Assembly: GCA_015698045.1 (NCBI GenBank)
Contig: BLAL01000162.1
Location: forward strand, 744,001 to 808,000
Direction of reading: 5' to 3'
Length of the DNA: 64,000 bases
Source of the DNA: Rhizophagus clarus
Taxonomy: Eukaryota > Glomeromycota > Glomeromycetes > Glomerales > Glomeraceae
Shown here: in pieces, positions 1-11,322 of the stretch
How the letters are laid out: the number at the start of each line of letters is the position of its first letter
Position numbering within the stretch: the stretch's first letter is position 1
The notes under the pieces: model-generated
The model's database searches: none
What the model was told of the DNA's origin: nothing
What the model saw: only the letters and a program-made list of their open reading frames with translations
Translations under genes and position numbers: made by a program

Positions 1-544
1 CATAAACGAGAATTTTTGGTCATTAGGAAAGTTTTCTTAAAATTTGTGCACATCACAAATGCTAAATATCATCCTCTAATAAAATTAAAAATAACACAAG
101 TTCAACACAAATTCAACACAAATAATGAAATTTGGCCAAAATTAACAAAATTTACCAGAATTATCAATACAAATTGCACACTAATTCAACACGAATTCAT
201 TTATCATGTGACTTATGCCGGTGAAATCTACTTAATTAAAAATTTTAATCGTAATTGGACAAATGTCACATGATTGCTGATCATTTGTTATTGTTTGTAC
301 GCGAATAATAAATCAAAAAATAGCGCTGTTTCTCTTTTACTTTTTATTTTTTTTTACTCATTAATTCAAATATTATTTATTTATTTTTTTTTTATTAAAA
401 CAGTCCCAGATAAAAAGTCGTCTAATAGAAAAACTTTAACAACTAAAAGAAAACATTTAACGTTTGAAGTTGTATAATTGTAATACTTTTGTAGTTATTA
501 CTATTTGTCTTTCTCAGATAGATGTATTTATAGGTACAGTTGTA
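1..544. other. AT-rich non-coding stretch at window start
   Basis: Short open frames here are low-complexity (Asn/Lys/Ile or Phe/Leu rich), have no recognisable domain and no exon structure that I can build. I see no gene, RNA gene or clear transposon end. Confidence 0.5.
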
Positions 545-880
545 TTTCTTAGTTTTTATCATTACTAACTTTACCTTCTTTTTATTGCTAACTGTACCTT
601 CTTTTTATCGCTAACTATACCTTCTTTTTATCGCTAACTGTACCTTCTTTTTATTGCTAACTGTACCTTCTTTTTATCGCTAACTGTACCTTCTTTTTTA
701 TCGCTACTAACTGTACTTTCTTTTTACCACTACTAATTATACCTCACTTTTTCGCTACTAATTGTACTTTTTTTTATCGCTACTAATAATTAATTGTGCT
801 ACTATTTATCGCTACTAACTATACCTTTTTTTATCATTACTGATTGTATTTTCTTAAACTTTCTTTTTTTACCTTTAATT
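545..880. repeat. Tandem array, about 24-bp unit (CTAACTGTACCTTCTTTTTA)
   Basis: About 12-14 head-to-tail copies of a unit close to CTAACTGTACCTTCTTTTTA followed by TYGC. The first half is well conserved and the copies decay toward 880 (for example CTAATTGTACTTTTTTTTAT). This is a minisatellite; no coding potential is evident. Confidence 0.85.
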
Positions 881-1119
881 GTATCACTACTGATCGTAAC
901 TTGTTTTATTGATTTTTATCTTTAAATAGAAGTTTTGTAACCATTCTTTATCATATTATAATTTAAATAATAAAATTTACTCAACAAGAACAAAATAATA
1001 AATAAATTAATTGACAATAATTATAACAAATAAAAGGATATTATTACTATTTAATACCATATACTAATGATATAAATATACGGATTATAAAAGATATGTC
1101 ATAAACGAATAATTATCAG

Positions 1120-1440
1120 TATAAAATATACGTCGTGAACTGGGACATTATACTGTCGACCAGTATAAAACATACGTCGTAAACTGGGACATTATACTGT
1201 TCAGCCAGTATAAAATATACGTCGTAAACTGGCACATTATACTGCTCAACCAGTATAAAACATACATTATATACCAGAACATTATATGGTTCGCAAATAA
1301 AGGCCAGTATAAAATATATGTTATACACCAGGACATTATACAGTTCGCAAATAAATGCCAGTATAAAACATACATTATAAACAGGGATAATATACTGCAT
1401 ACAAGTATAAAGTGTACAAATCTTCATATTTATAAATACC
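1120..1440. repeat. Tandem array of ~55-60 bp palindromic units (CAGTATAAAA...TTATACTG)
   Basis: Five to six units, each starting near CAGTATAAAAYATAC and ending near ACATTATACTG, so every unit can fold on itself (CAGTATAA against TTATACTG). The open frames on the minus strand here are repetitive translations of the array (recurring NVPVYDVCFIL-like blocks), not a gene. Confidence 0.8.
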
Positions 1441-2388
1441 GTATATATGATACAGCGTGCAAAATACCGAATGTATATTGTATGTGCAAATACTGGTATA
1501 ATACTTTATATATATACTGTAATAATACTGTTCACAAAATATGGCAATACCGTATAATAACCGTATCCATAATTTTTATAGGGCATACGTTACCTATCTT
1601 AAGATGGTAACTTCTTGTAATAGCATGTCATGTAGAGATCATGAAGAAGAGTGAAATTTTTTATATGTGTATGCTCTTATAATAACATATAGTAATACTG
1701 ATTATTAGTTAAAAGTTATGGATCACATCTGACATTACTAGTCTATATTGAGTGAGTTTATTTTGTTAGGTCTATATAGCATTAATAGTGATGATTGGCT
1801 GATGCTAGGGTTATCTGTCAAATTTGCTGTACTTTTTTTTTTGTTTTGTTTTGGTTTTTTTTAATAAATACAGCCAAACATGACCTTTAACTATAAAAAA
1901 AAAAAAAAGAAAAAAATAATATATATTAATAAAAAATTTTTTAATATACATTAATATATGATAAATCATATATAAGTATTTTGAAAATTTAGAATTTTTT
2001 ATATTAAAAATCCTATTTGTCATATATTATTTATTATATTTCAATTTTTATAATTCTAGTCAGAATATTAATTAGGCTATATATAATACAAACCTTTTTT
2101 TTTTTTTTTTTTTTTATTTAAAAATCAATATAGAATTGATTGATTTGTAAATTATTGCATCCCAAGAAATTATTTATTTAAAAAATTTAAAGAGGTACTT
2201 AATAGTAGCAATAGTTTTATTAAGTTTATTAATATTAAATTAGAAAGGTAACCAAATCTCTAATCATTATTTATCAAGAAAAAAAATATTGTACATAAAA
2301 ATTTATAACATTATATAATCCAAAAAAAGTTATGATAAAGATTATGGTATAAAAAATAAGCTATAAAATGTCTTTTTTGGTCAATGAA
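1441..2388. other. AT-rich intergenic DNA with homopolymer runs
   Basis: Contains long T and A runs (for example around 1,830-1,920 and 2,095-2,115). No coding signal. The last part (about 2,280-2,388) probably includes the 3' UTR of the minus-strand gene ending at 2,389. Confidence 0.4.
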
Positions 2389-3568
2389 TTATTTTTCAAA
2401 ATAATCTTCTTTCATCACTTGAGAAGGTGTTTTCCGTAATTCAATATAAATATCAGAAGTATTATCATTTCTGCTTTTATCAGTTAAAGAGGCTTCTCTT
2501 ACAAGTATAGCAGTATTAGAAGAAACACTAGTACTACTACCACCCATTTCATCATCATCATCATCACTTAATGTTTCCGGAAGGAATACGTCTTCAACAT
2601 CAAAATCATCGTCTACTAATTTAACACCTTCCAATTTTTTCTTTATAACTTGATCAACGAGCCAAAATTGTACAATGTTCATAATTAATGGAATTACTAG
2701 CATGACAAATACAACTTGCAATTTTGCATTATATAATGTCCATCCAAGTAAAAATTCTCCAGCATCGAATAAAAATGGACATAGTCGGAAAATAAACACA
2801 ACTACTATTTTCATAACGAATAAGCAACATATAAATGCTACTGTTTGTCTCATCCACCAATTCACGTTCGGCGGATGTCCATAATCTCCGCTCTTCATAC
2901 CTAGTTAATATAACATAATAAAATTAATAATATTACTCAAAAAAATTATATTTCCCTGAGATGCAAAATAGATACGTAAATATGTAATTGAAATTACCTT
3001 CTGTGCCAGTAATGGCCACTATGAAATCAACTATTTTTAGAAGCACATATAGTATAAATACTCCTAGAGTGCAATCGATAAATATATTTAGAAAGTACCT
3101 GAAAATAAGGGAGGGGCATGTTAGTTGTATTAAACTGAGAACAAAGAGAAAGTTCTTAATACTTACCATACACAAGGATTGGTATCGCCTCCTCCGTCGA
3201 TTGATCCTGCTATATAAGAGACAATTATATTCAGCCCATGCACTATTCCTGCTCCCAGTAATTGCTTGCTTACGTCATAAAACCTGTTTATGACAAATAC
3301 AACATTATTATATATTCAATTTTGCAATTTAGAAAATAACGATGCTGCCTTACCATATCAGTAATGGTCTTTGTGGTCGCTCTCTGTGTCTTTTATAAAT
3401 AAGCGTTGAGAATGCAATTGCTCCCAGTAAGACTTGTACAAGGATCGCAAAGTTGTCAACTAAAACACAATTTTGTTCGTGTGGTGTTTGTTCCAATTTA
3501 TTATCCATTGCGATTTTTGGTGTTTGTTTTTTAACAAAGAAAAATTTATTAAATAAATTTTCGATCAT
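2389..3568 (-). CDS. STIMATE/TMEM110-like ER or vacuolar multi-pass membrane protein
   Basis: Four exons on the minus strand: 3568-3354, 3283-3167, 3098-2998 and 2900-2389. All introns are GT-AG and the joined frame is 945 nt (314 aa). Family hallmarks are in order: an N-terminal hydrophobic segment with LLGAIAFSTL followed by RHRERPQRP and WFYDVSKQLLGA; a second segment with HGLNII then GGGDTNPC; WYFLNIFIDCTLGVFILYVL; then GDYGHPPNVNWWMRQ and two or three further membrane segments. The C-terminus is acidic (DDDDD) and Ser-rich and probably cytosolic. In animals the family member STIMATE sits in ER-plasma membrane junctions and promotes STIM calcium signalling; fungal relatives include a yeast vacuolar membrane protein. 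Function here is inferred from family only. An internal Met (MDNKLEQ) at residue 21 is an alternative start. It is transcribed divergently from the gene at 3,711. Confidence 0.9.
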
Positions 3569-3710
3569 TTATTTCGTTATTTTGTTTGGTAATTTTGTGT
3601 TACCAATTTGTTCATGCAACAATGTTAAACAAAATATTTTAGTTCACATGATTTACATGATTCAGTCGCTTATAAAAAAAAATTGATGACCCAGAATCGT
3701 TTTTTTAAAG
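3569..3710. promoter_or_regulatory. Short divergent intergenic region (142 bp)
   Basis: Lies between the start codons of the minus-strand STIMATE-like gene and the plus-strand gene at 3,711, so it must hold 5' UTRs and promoter elements of both. I cannot identify a specific factor site. Confidence 0.5.
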
Positions 3711-4565
3711 ATGCTTCGCCCGTTAAGCCATTCGACGCGTAAACGTGGGGCTCATTTAATGTCAAACGTTCCTTCATCTTTTATTCAAAATGCTTTATTT
3801 TCTAGTTCATGTCCTGGACTTGGTCGTGGCTCAATGGATAAGGTCACTCTTGGTGGAAAATCTTTTTCATTAAGTAGTCAAGCAAATATTAATTCAGAGC
3901 CAAAGACAAAGGTAAATGTTCATCCTGGTCAATTTGATGACGCAATTGAGGAAAACAAAATAATGTTTCAATCTTTAGCTGAACCAATAAAGGATCCCCT
4001 TAAACAATTATATGAAGAACGTCAATTATTATCACCACAATTAAAGCGCAAAGGGAATTTTAATAAACAACAACAAGGGCGGCGTAGTAATCAACTGAAT
4101 TTAAGAGTTCATAAAAAGGAAATGGAGCAGACTGATTCAAATATCATTCGAAGAGATCAATCTGAAAAAGAACGTGGTCAAATTAATCAAGTTAAGCCAC
4201 GAAAAAATAATAAAAAGAATCGGAAAAAACAATTACAACCAAGTGATTTCGTGGCACAAGACATTAATTGGTCAGAACTCATCGATTCAAATGCAAATGA
4301 ATTAGATCAAATTACTTTTGTGGATAAAGAGGAAGAACGAAAAGCATTATGGTTGGAATTGGAAGGTGGTGACTACGATCGTTATCTTTCGTTTCCAAAG
4401 TCTATTCAAGAAAAATTTAACTTCGATAATGATATAGCAAATTCTTTACAAAAAGTTATAGGCCAAAATCCTTCTTATAAACTTTCAGAAAAAAAACTGG
4501 TTTATGAAACTTTATTTCAAAATCTGAATACACCAATGCAGCAATCACATAAAAATAAAAATTAA
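3711..4565 (+). CDS. Uncharacterised basic 284-aa protein, possibly mitochondrial
   Basis: A single uninterrupted frame of 284 codons plus stop, with no intron. The codon use and composition look like a real gene and not like the low-complexity shadows around it. The first ~35 residues are rich in Arg, Ser and Thr with few acids (MLRPLSHSTRKRG...), which would fit a mitochondrial presequence; this is inference. The middle (about residues 110-180) is very basic and Gln/Asn/Lys-rich (KPRKNNKKNRKKQ), probably disordered and possibly nucleic-acid binding. The C-terminal ~100 residues look folded (SDFVAQDINWSELID..., then an acidic helix EEERKALWLELEGGDYDRYLSFP). I do not recognise the family. It shares a 142-bp divergent promoter with the STIMATE-like gene. 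Confidence 0.75.
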   Translation: MLRPLSHSTRKRGAHLMSNVPSSFIQNALFSSSCPGLGRGSMDKVTLGGKSFSLSSQANINSEPKTKVNVHPGQFDDAIEENKIMFQSLAEPIKDPLKQLYEERQLLSPQLKRKGNFNKQQQGRRSNQLNLRVHKKEMEQTDSNIIRRDQSEKERGQINQVKPRKNNKKNRKKQLQPSDFVAQDINWSELIDSNANELDQITFVDKEEERKALWLELEGGDYDRYLSFPKSIQEKFNFDNDIANSLQKVIGQNPSYKLSEKKLVYETLFQNLNTPMQQSHKNKN

Positions 4566-4772
4566 AATCATTTTGTAAATTATTGCAAAAAATCTTTATT
4601 CTGAATAAAACTTGTCTAAAAATAAGAGCTAAAAATTTTATTTATATTTCAGAAAACGTATTAAAATTGAATTTAAAATTTTATAAAAATAAATTTATTA
4701 TCCAATTTTCCGGTTAGCGATCGATAATTAAGCAGTTTAACGTAGAGATTGTTCGATCGCCGTGAAAGTAGT
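4566..4772. other. Intergenic, convergent 3' region
   Basis: Holds the 3' end of the plus-strand 284-aa gene and presumably the 3' UTR of the minus-strand eL41 gene. No other feature seen. Confidence 0.4.
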
Positions 4773-4936
4773 TTACTATTTTAAAAAAATTTTATTTATT
4801 TTTTTTTCAAAATGTTTTTTATAGGATATAAAGACAAATATAATGTATTAGACTAAATTACCTTAGAGCGAGCGCGCATTTTTCTTCTCTTACGTTTAAG
4901 ACGTCTAGTTCTCTTTTTTTTCCACTTTGCTCTCAT
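4773..4936 (-). CDS. RPL41: 60S ribosomal protein eL41 (RPL41)
   Basis: Minus strand, start codon at 4936. The 25 codons from 4936 to 4862 read MRAKWKKKR...RRKMRARSK, the nearly invariant 25-residue eL41 sequence, a single very basic helix in the large ribosomal subunit. Codon 25 (AAG) is followed at once by GTAATT, so reading on would add Val-Ile before TAG at 4853-4855. More likely AAG is the last coding base of an exon and GTAATT a donor: the first good acceptor (TTTAAAATAG, exon resuming at 4775) is followed directly by TAA, giving exactly 25 residues. I therefore draw the CDS as 4936-4862 joined to 4775-4773. The splice is inferred; the identity is not in doubt. The gene is too short for ordinary ORF calling and lies divergent to importin beta. 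Confidence 0.88.
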
Positions 4937-5492
4937 TTTTGATTAGATATCTATTTTAATTGGGCAATAATTATTAAGTAAAATATTTTTATTATAGCAA
5001 AAGCACTTATTTTCAATGGATGTTATACCTTTGTTAAGATAAAGAGAGTCACAGAAGGATCAAAAAAATTTTTTCTTTTTTATTTTATACCTAATCTGAT
5101 TAATAAAAATTAGATCGCCATTCCAGATCTTACTTCACAAGTTGGCCGACTTTGTTTGACGGACTCGAGTTAAAGCTGGCTGGCTTTTGCATACTGTATT
5201 ACAAGACTAAAATAGACCTATTTTGTTTAACGCGAAAATTGAAATCACAAAAAAAAATCATAAAAGCAAGCGTTTTTTCTTGCCACAAACCTCTTCAAAA
5301 TCAACCACTTATATCACCCTTACTTTTTGCGCGATCATTTATTTGGATCTTGTGGAATATAAAGTATACGAATATACTTTTTATTTTTACGTTCATTTTT
5401 AGCGATTAAATTTAAAGTTGCAGTTTTATAGCTTTAAATAATTTATTTTTTGGTTTTCAATATAAAAATTATATAAAGTTGCATTCTTTACG
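4937..5492. promoter_or_regulatory. Divergent region between RPL41 and importin beta-1
   Basis: 556 bp between the two start codons. Contains an unrelated 85-codon open frame (5152-5409) with low-complexity content and no family match that I can see; I treat it as non-coding. A ribosomal-protein promoter should lie near 4,937-5,150, but I cannot point to a specific site. Confidence 0.4.
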
Positions 5493-8400
5493 ATGCTCAG
5501 TATTGGAGAACTTTTAGCAAACACACTTTCAGACGGTAAGCCTTCATTATTTTACAAAAATTTGTTTAATAGAAAATCAGTGTTTTTAAATACGCAAAAA
5601 TTACTGCGCCTTAGCATCTCAGAAGACTTGAATTTTGTTCATTTATATTTACTATCAACTTTGTGCATATAGATCAAAAGACCCGCGAAGATGCTCAAAG
5701 ACAACTCGAACAGGCAGAAACGAACAATTATGTGAATATAAACTGCGTTTTTATGTTGATTTGTGATAAGAACATTTTACAACGCGTTATGATTTAACTT
5801 GAAGAAATTTCTGATCATATTTATTTATCATCTCTTTAATAATTAAAGCCGATGTATGCTGCAATGCTCTGTCAAGAGCTTGCCAATGAGCAGTCGCAAC
5901 AATTTATTCGGAGTGCAGCTGGTATAGCATTGAAGAATACTCTGACTTCATCGGTGGGTTTAATTTTATACTTTATCATTCCATTTAATTCTTAATATGT
6001 TATAACGAAAAGTATTGTATAAAAGTGTGTTAATTATATTTCCGGTTATATTATAGGAAGCGTCCAGGAGAAATGAAATGGTGCAAAGATGGTTACTAGT
6101 TGATGAGGCAACGAGGCAACAAATTAAACAAACGGTATTTTAAATTTCAAGTAGATTATGTATCTGATTACAAATAATGAGTTTAATTTGATTATTTAAT
6201 TAGGTTTTGAGTACGTTGGCATCTCCAGATACAAGAGCTGCAACTACAGCTGCACAGGTACATGATAATAGAATAACTTAACACTATAACTTTAAGTTAA
6301 CTTGTAGTGTTAATATTTTATAGGTTGTTTCTGCAATTGGAGCTATTGAACTTCCAGCAGATAATAATCAATGGCCTGATTTAATGAAAAATTTGTTAGA
6401 AAATGTCACGTCAACTGACAATAGTCATCTTAAGATAGCAACTTTGACCGCTATTGGATATATTTGTGAATCAATTGTAAGATTATTTTGCATTTTTTTT
6501 TGCTTGTTTTGCACTTTCAAAAAATTAATACAATAATTGTATTTATACCTTAGGATCCTATTATTTTAGCTCCTCAATCTGGAGCAATTCTTACTGCAGT
6601 TGTATCAGGTGCCAAAAAAGAGGAACCGAAGTAAGAGTTACAATATATTTATTCTGTTTGATTACTTAAAGAAATTTTTAGTTACCAATGTTGTTATGTC
6701 CAAAAGTCAAGAAGTTCGTAAAGCTGCTGTTGATGCTCTTTATAACTCACTTGAGTTTATACGTGATAATTTTGAACGTGAGGTAATCGACTTTTCCATT
6801 GTTCTTTTCATCTTAAACTATGATTTCTTATATTGATTATTACAAATTAGGGCGAACGTAATTATATCATGCAAATCGTGTGTGAAGCTACACAAAGTTC
6901 TGATGTAAATGTACAAGTGGCTGCTTTTGAATGTTTAGTTAGAATAATGCAGATTTATTATGATAAGATGAGATTTTATATGGAAAAAGCTTTGTTTGGT
7001 GTTGGTGTTTTTTTTTTCTTTTTTTTAGAAAGATTATACTTTTATATTCACATAATTATTACAAATTTAAGTTGACTGTCCTTGGAATGAAAAATGAAGA
7101 CGAAAGAGTTGCTTTGCAGGCTGTCGAATTTTGGTCAACAGTATGTGATGAAGAGATTGAATTGGCCAATGAAGCTTTAGAGGTTCGAATATATTGCTGA
7201 TTCGGTGGAAAAGTTATGAAATTTCTAATCTTTTTTGATGAAATAGGCCTCTGAAGTAGGTGAAGCTCCAGAACGCTTAAGTCATAACTTTGCAAAAGCC
7301 GCTCTTCCTGAAATATTACCTGTTTTGCTTTGGCTTCTCACTAAACAAGTACGCTTCTCTTATATATATTTAATAATTACGTAATTGATATTTATAAGAA
7401 ACGTTTGTATACAGGAAGAAGATGCGGATGAAGATGATTGGAATGTTTCCATGGCCGCTGGAACTTGTTTATCGCTTTTGGCCCAATGTGTTGAGGATGC
7501 TATCGTTGCGCCTGTGATTCCTTTTGTAGAAAGCCACATTCGAAATGCTGATTGGCGTTACCGTGAAGCAGCAATTATGGCCTTTGGGTCTATTTTAGAA
7601 GGTCCTGATCACAGATTGTTAGCTAACTTAGTAAATCAAGCTTTACCGGTCTTGATTGATATGATGAAAGATAGCTCAGCCCAAGTTAAAGATACGACGG
7701 CTTGGACACTTGGACGTGTTTCAGATTTGTTAATCGAATGTATCAAGCCAGATGATCACCTTCAAAGTCTTGTCTCCGCGCTCGTTTTAGGATTAAGAGA
7801 TTCACCAAGAATTGTCTCAAATTGTTGCTGGGTACGTAAAAGAAAAGCTAATGCAAATGTTGTTCTGCCAGGACAGCATAGCTTATTGTTTTATACTTAA
7901 AATTTTTAAGGCTTTGATGAGTTTATCAGACCAGTTTGGTAGTAGAGAAACTCCGTCACCCACCTATGCCTTATCTCCTTATTTTGAAGGAATTATTTCG
8001 GCTCTTATGGAAACTACCGAGAGGTGTTTATATACTTTTTACTTTATTTATTACATATTTCCTTTATGAGCCTATCCTATTTTAAGTCTTACCGTACGCA
8101 TTATTTTATAAAGGTCAACTAACGAATCTAATTCACGAACATCTGCTTATGAGTGCATTTCCACCCTGGTACAAGGGGCTGCTTTGGTAAATATTTATTG
8201 CGAATTATTTATTTTCCACTTAGTTTTTTAAACCATTTTTTAACCTTTCCCTTATTTGTCAGGACTGTTTTCCAACTATTCAAAAGTTAACGGTTACTAT
8301 ACTTGACAGATTAGACGTTACTATTCAGGCTACGGTATGAATATTGTGGAGAAAACTTTATTTCCATGTTATATTATGTCTATTGTAACTTTCGTTATTT

Positions 8401-9859
8401 TATTTTATAAATAGAATCAAATCGTAGGCGGCGACGAACGTCTTGCTCATTCAGAACTCCAATCAAATCTTTGCAGTGTTTTAACAGTTCGTATACTGCG
8501 AAGTCACGTAAAATTATTTTTCTTTGAAAAAAAAAAAAAAAAACTAAATGATGCTACTAATTTTAGAGTATAATCCGTAAATTGAAGAAGGAAGTGATTC
8601 CATTTGCTGACAGAATTATGACCACATTATTATCCTTGTTCACATCTGCGACGAAACATTCTACAACATTGGAAGATGGATTCTTGGCTGTAGGTGCCAT
8701 CACTACTGGTACGTGTGTATAATTTTATATTTTCCAAACTTTAACATATTAACAATTTATTGTAACTTAATAGCTGTGGAAGCTGATTTTGTTAGATATC
8801 TTGATGCTTTTGCGCCGTTCCTTTATGCTGCACTTACGAATCACGAGGAATATGCTCTTTGTTCAATCGCTGTTGGGCTTATCGGTGATATCTGTCGCGC
8901 TCTTCAAGAAGCATCGTTACCATATTGTGATACATTTATGAACATGTTATTGCAAATGCTTCAAGTAATTAATCTCCCTTACATTGGCACCCTTCAATCA
9001 AAGAAAATATAAGGCTGATCTAATTTATTCTATAGAGTCCTATATTAAACAGGAATACAAAACCTGCAGTATTATCTTGCTTCGGTGATATTGCTCTCGC
9101 TATTGGTGGAAAATTTGAAGTGTATTTGGAAGTAGTTATGATGGTTCTCGCTCAAGCTAGTACAATGCGTACAGCCAAAGATGTAAGCAGAATTTTTAAT
9201 TAGATTTATTTAACAATATAAAACGTTACCAAATTTATTTCTTTTTTTTTCCTTTCCTTTGAAGGCTAATTATGATATGATAGATTATGTTATGGCATTG
9301 CGTGAAGGCATACTAGAAGCATACGTTGGTATTGTACAAGGTTTAAAATCTGGTGAGAAAGGTGAGTTATCATTTTAACTAACCATTGGTGTCAAATAAA
9401 ATAAATATTATATTCAAATTTCTGTATAAAATTATTACAGCCGAATTGCTTTTACGTTACATCGAACAAATCTTTAATTTCTTGGGTATGACTTGGAATG
9501 ATCCCGACAGATCAGAGATTATCGTTCGTAGCATGATTGGTTTAATTGGGTTTGTGTTTTCAACAGTAATAATTCATAGCTTATTATTATCATGTATATT
9601 TATTCATTATTGTTTTCGAATTAGTGATTTGGCTGAAGCTTTCCAAGCCGGACAAATCAAACAATGGTTCGCCATCGAATTTGTTGCTGCGGCATTGAAG
9701 GAAGGTCGCACAAATCGAAACTTACCTAACGGCACAAGAGAAGTTACTCGATGGGCTAAGGAGGTATATATATCACACGTTATTTTTATGGTTTAATTAA
9801 TTAATATTTAATTCCTTAATCGCATCGTAAATCAGATGGTTAAACGTGCAAGTCAATAG
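5493..9859 (+). CDS. KAP95: Importin subunit beta-1 (karyopherin beta, Kap95/KPNB1)
   Basis: HEAT-repeat nuclear import receptor that binds importin alpha, nucleoporins and RanGTP. Twenty-three exons reconstructed: 5493-5535, 5673-5731, 5849-5953, 6057-6134, 6204-6257, 6324-6476, 6554-6630, 6682-6782, 6851-7000, 7072-7182, 7247-7348, 7415-7831, 7911-8023, 8114-8186, 8263-8334, 8415-8486, 8567-8708, 8774-8964, 9036-9182, 9265-9361, 9441-9549, 9625-9763, 9836-9859. Landmarks: [17 protein letters not shown] repeat 3-4, [14 protein letters not shown], the acidic loop EEDADEDDW (RanGTP-responsive loop in the family), [65 protein letters not shown], and C-terminal [16 protein letters not shown]. 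The expected product is about 875 aa, matching the family (~860-880). Exons 7 plus 8 total 178 nt, one base too many to keep frame; all other junctions agree. Confidence 0.96.
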
Positions 9860-10475
9860 TTTCACCTTGTTTTTGACATGAATGGTGCACCATCCCTATC
9901 CCGCTCCGCTTCCCTTCTCACCACCCGTTATGGAAGTGTAACTGCAAAAAATTCGGGTCAAATCTATCATGGCTTTTGCATGATAGAACCAATTGACTCA
10001 AATTATGCTTCCAGCTTCCTGTTATTTTCTCCATCCCTTTGTTTTAACACATCACCCCTTTTATTTGGTTCCCCCATTTAGAACATTTGAAACCCTTTTT
10101 AACCCATTTAACCAAGCCTAATTAAATTGGCTGTCCCTTTTTATTTCCCCAATTCTTTTTCTATTATTATTATTCAAGTATTTGTTAATCATGTGGTAAA
10201 AATTATGTAAAAAATTTTCCGATTTGAAAAACTTGATCCGGCTGAGTTACGAGAATTTAAAAAGTTTTTAACTCAGCCCTTAATAAATTTTTACGTATTT
10301 TATGTAAAAAAACTCGTTTTTTCTGCCTCACATGTTTACTTGAAAACAGCTTAACAATCAACTCAAAAGTAATCAAGGGATATAAAAAGGTAAAGGTCAT
10401 CATGGAAAATACAAATTAGAATAGCCTTAGGGTAGAAACTCCTTCATGCAACACGGGCATAGAACGCAACTTTGG
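9860..10475. other. Intergenic region downstream of importin beta-1
   Basis: Probably the 3' UTR of importin beta at first (to perhaps 10,200). A small perfect inverted repeat GGCTGAGTTA / TAACTCAGCC lies at 10240-10249 and 10269-10278, forming a 10-bp stem with a 19-base loop. No gene seen. Confidence 0.45.
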
Positions 10476-11032
10476 TAAAGTATCATATAAAAAATTACTA
10501 TCAGAGATTTTTTTGAAATTCCGCTGGTTAATGGGTCAGCCGGAATTTTTGGTGGATATTTTAAATGACAGTAAGAAGAGAGCATTATTCTGATTTCATT
10601 TTCTTTGCCATTAATATTTCAGCTTTGATACTTTTTTTAGCTGACGGGCACACCTTGATATGAGAAGCATTTACCCGTGAAAAAATCCGAAATCTTAAAA
10701 ATTCGAATTATTAGTTTTTATGCAATACCAAAAGACTAAACAAATACGTGATAACTTAAAGAATAACGTAACACCTCAATTTTTTAAAAAACAAGTGAAA
10801 AAGTTTTATTATTAAGGATTAACTAAGAAGGCTGGTTATAAACACGGACAGCCTTTGGAAAAAATAAAGGTGTTACATGAAAAAGACATATTTTGGATAT
10901 TTTCGCAGAATTTAAAACGTAAATAGTGAGAATGAGGAAGTTTGAAATTTTGTCAATTTTAATATCGTATGCATTATACTGTAGTGATAGTTGAAAAAAA
11001 TCTCTGATAGGTAATTTTTTATGATACTTTTA
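10476..11032. mobile_element. MITE-like element with ~38-bp terminal inverted repeats
   Basis: The left end reads AAAGTATCATATAAAAAATT then ACTATCAGAGATTTTTTT. The right end read on the minus strand is AAAGTATCATAAAAAATTAC then CTATCAGAGATTTTTTT. The arms match with only small indels and enclose about 0.5 kb without an open frame. I could not settle a target-site duplication, so the superfamily is unknown. Confidence 0.75.
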
Positions 11033-11322
11033 TTCGATGGTACACCCCAACGCAACGTCATATAAAGAAATTATTTGAATATTCCGGAAAATTCCGGTAA
11101 AATTAAATCACATACTTTGATAAAAATAAAACGCTAGCAAAAAGCGGAAATATAACACTTTGTATATTTCACCTCAAGTCAATATATAAATTCTATTTCG
11201 TAAAAATACAGATTAATTAAATAATTATTGATTTTAAGTCGATTTTTAGGAAGATTACTTTCACAGGAAAAAAATTATTGTATTAAATGGTTTTTGTTAA
11301 ACTATAACCTGATAAATTCCTA

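Noticed and set aside
16..477. 85- and 67-aa frames at the window start
   Set aside because: Low-complexity, AT-driven composition; no homology or exon context that I can recognise.
1116..1427. 103-aa minus-strand frame with repeated VYDVCFIL-type blocks
   Set aside because: It mirrors the ~57-bp tandem repeat; overlapping frames are equally repetitive.
5152..5409. 85-aa frame between RPL41 and importin beta
   Set aside because: No domain, low-complexity ends, and it sits in a divergent promoter region; not supported as a gene.
7180..7200. GGTTCGAAT word as a tRNA T-arm
   Set aside because: It lies at an exon-intron boundary of importin beta and has no A-box or acceptor stem around it. I found no convincing tRNA or rRNA anywhere in the window.
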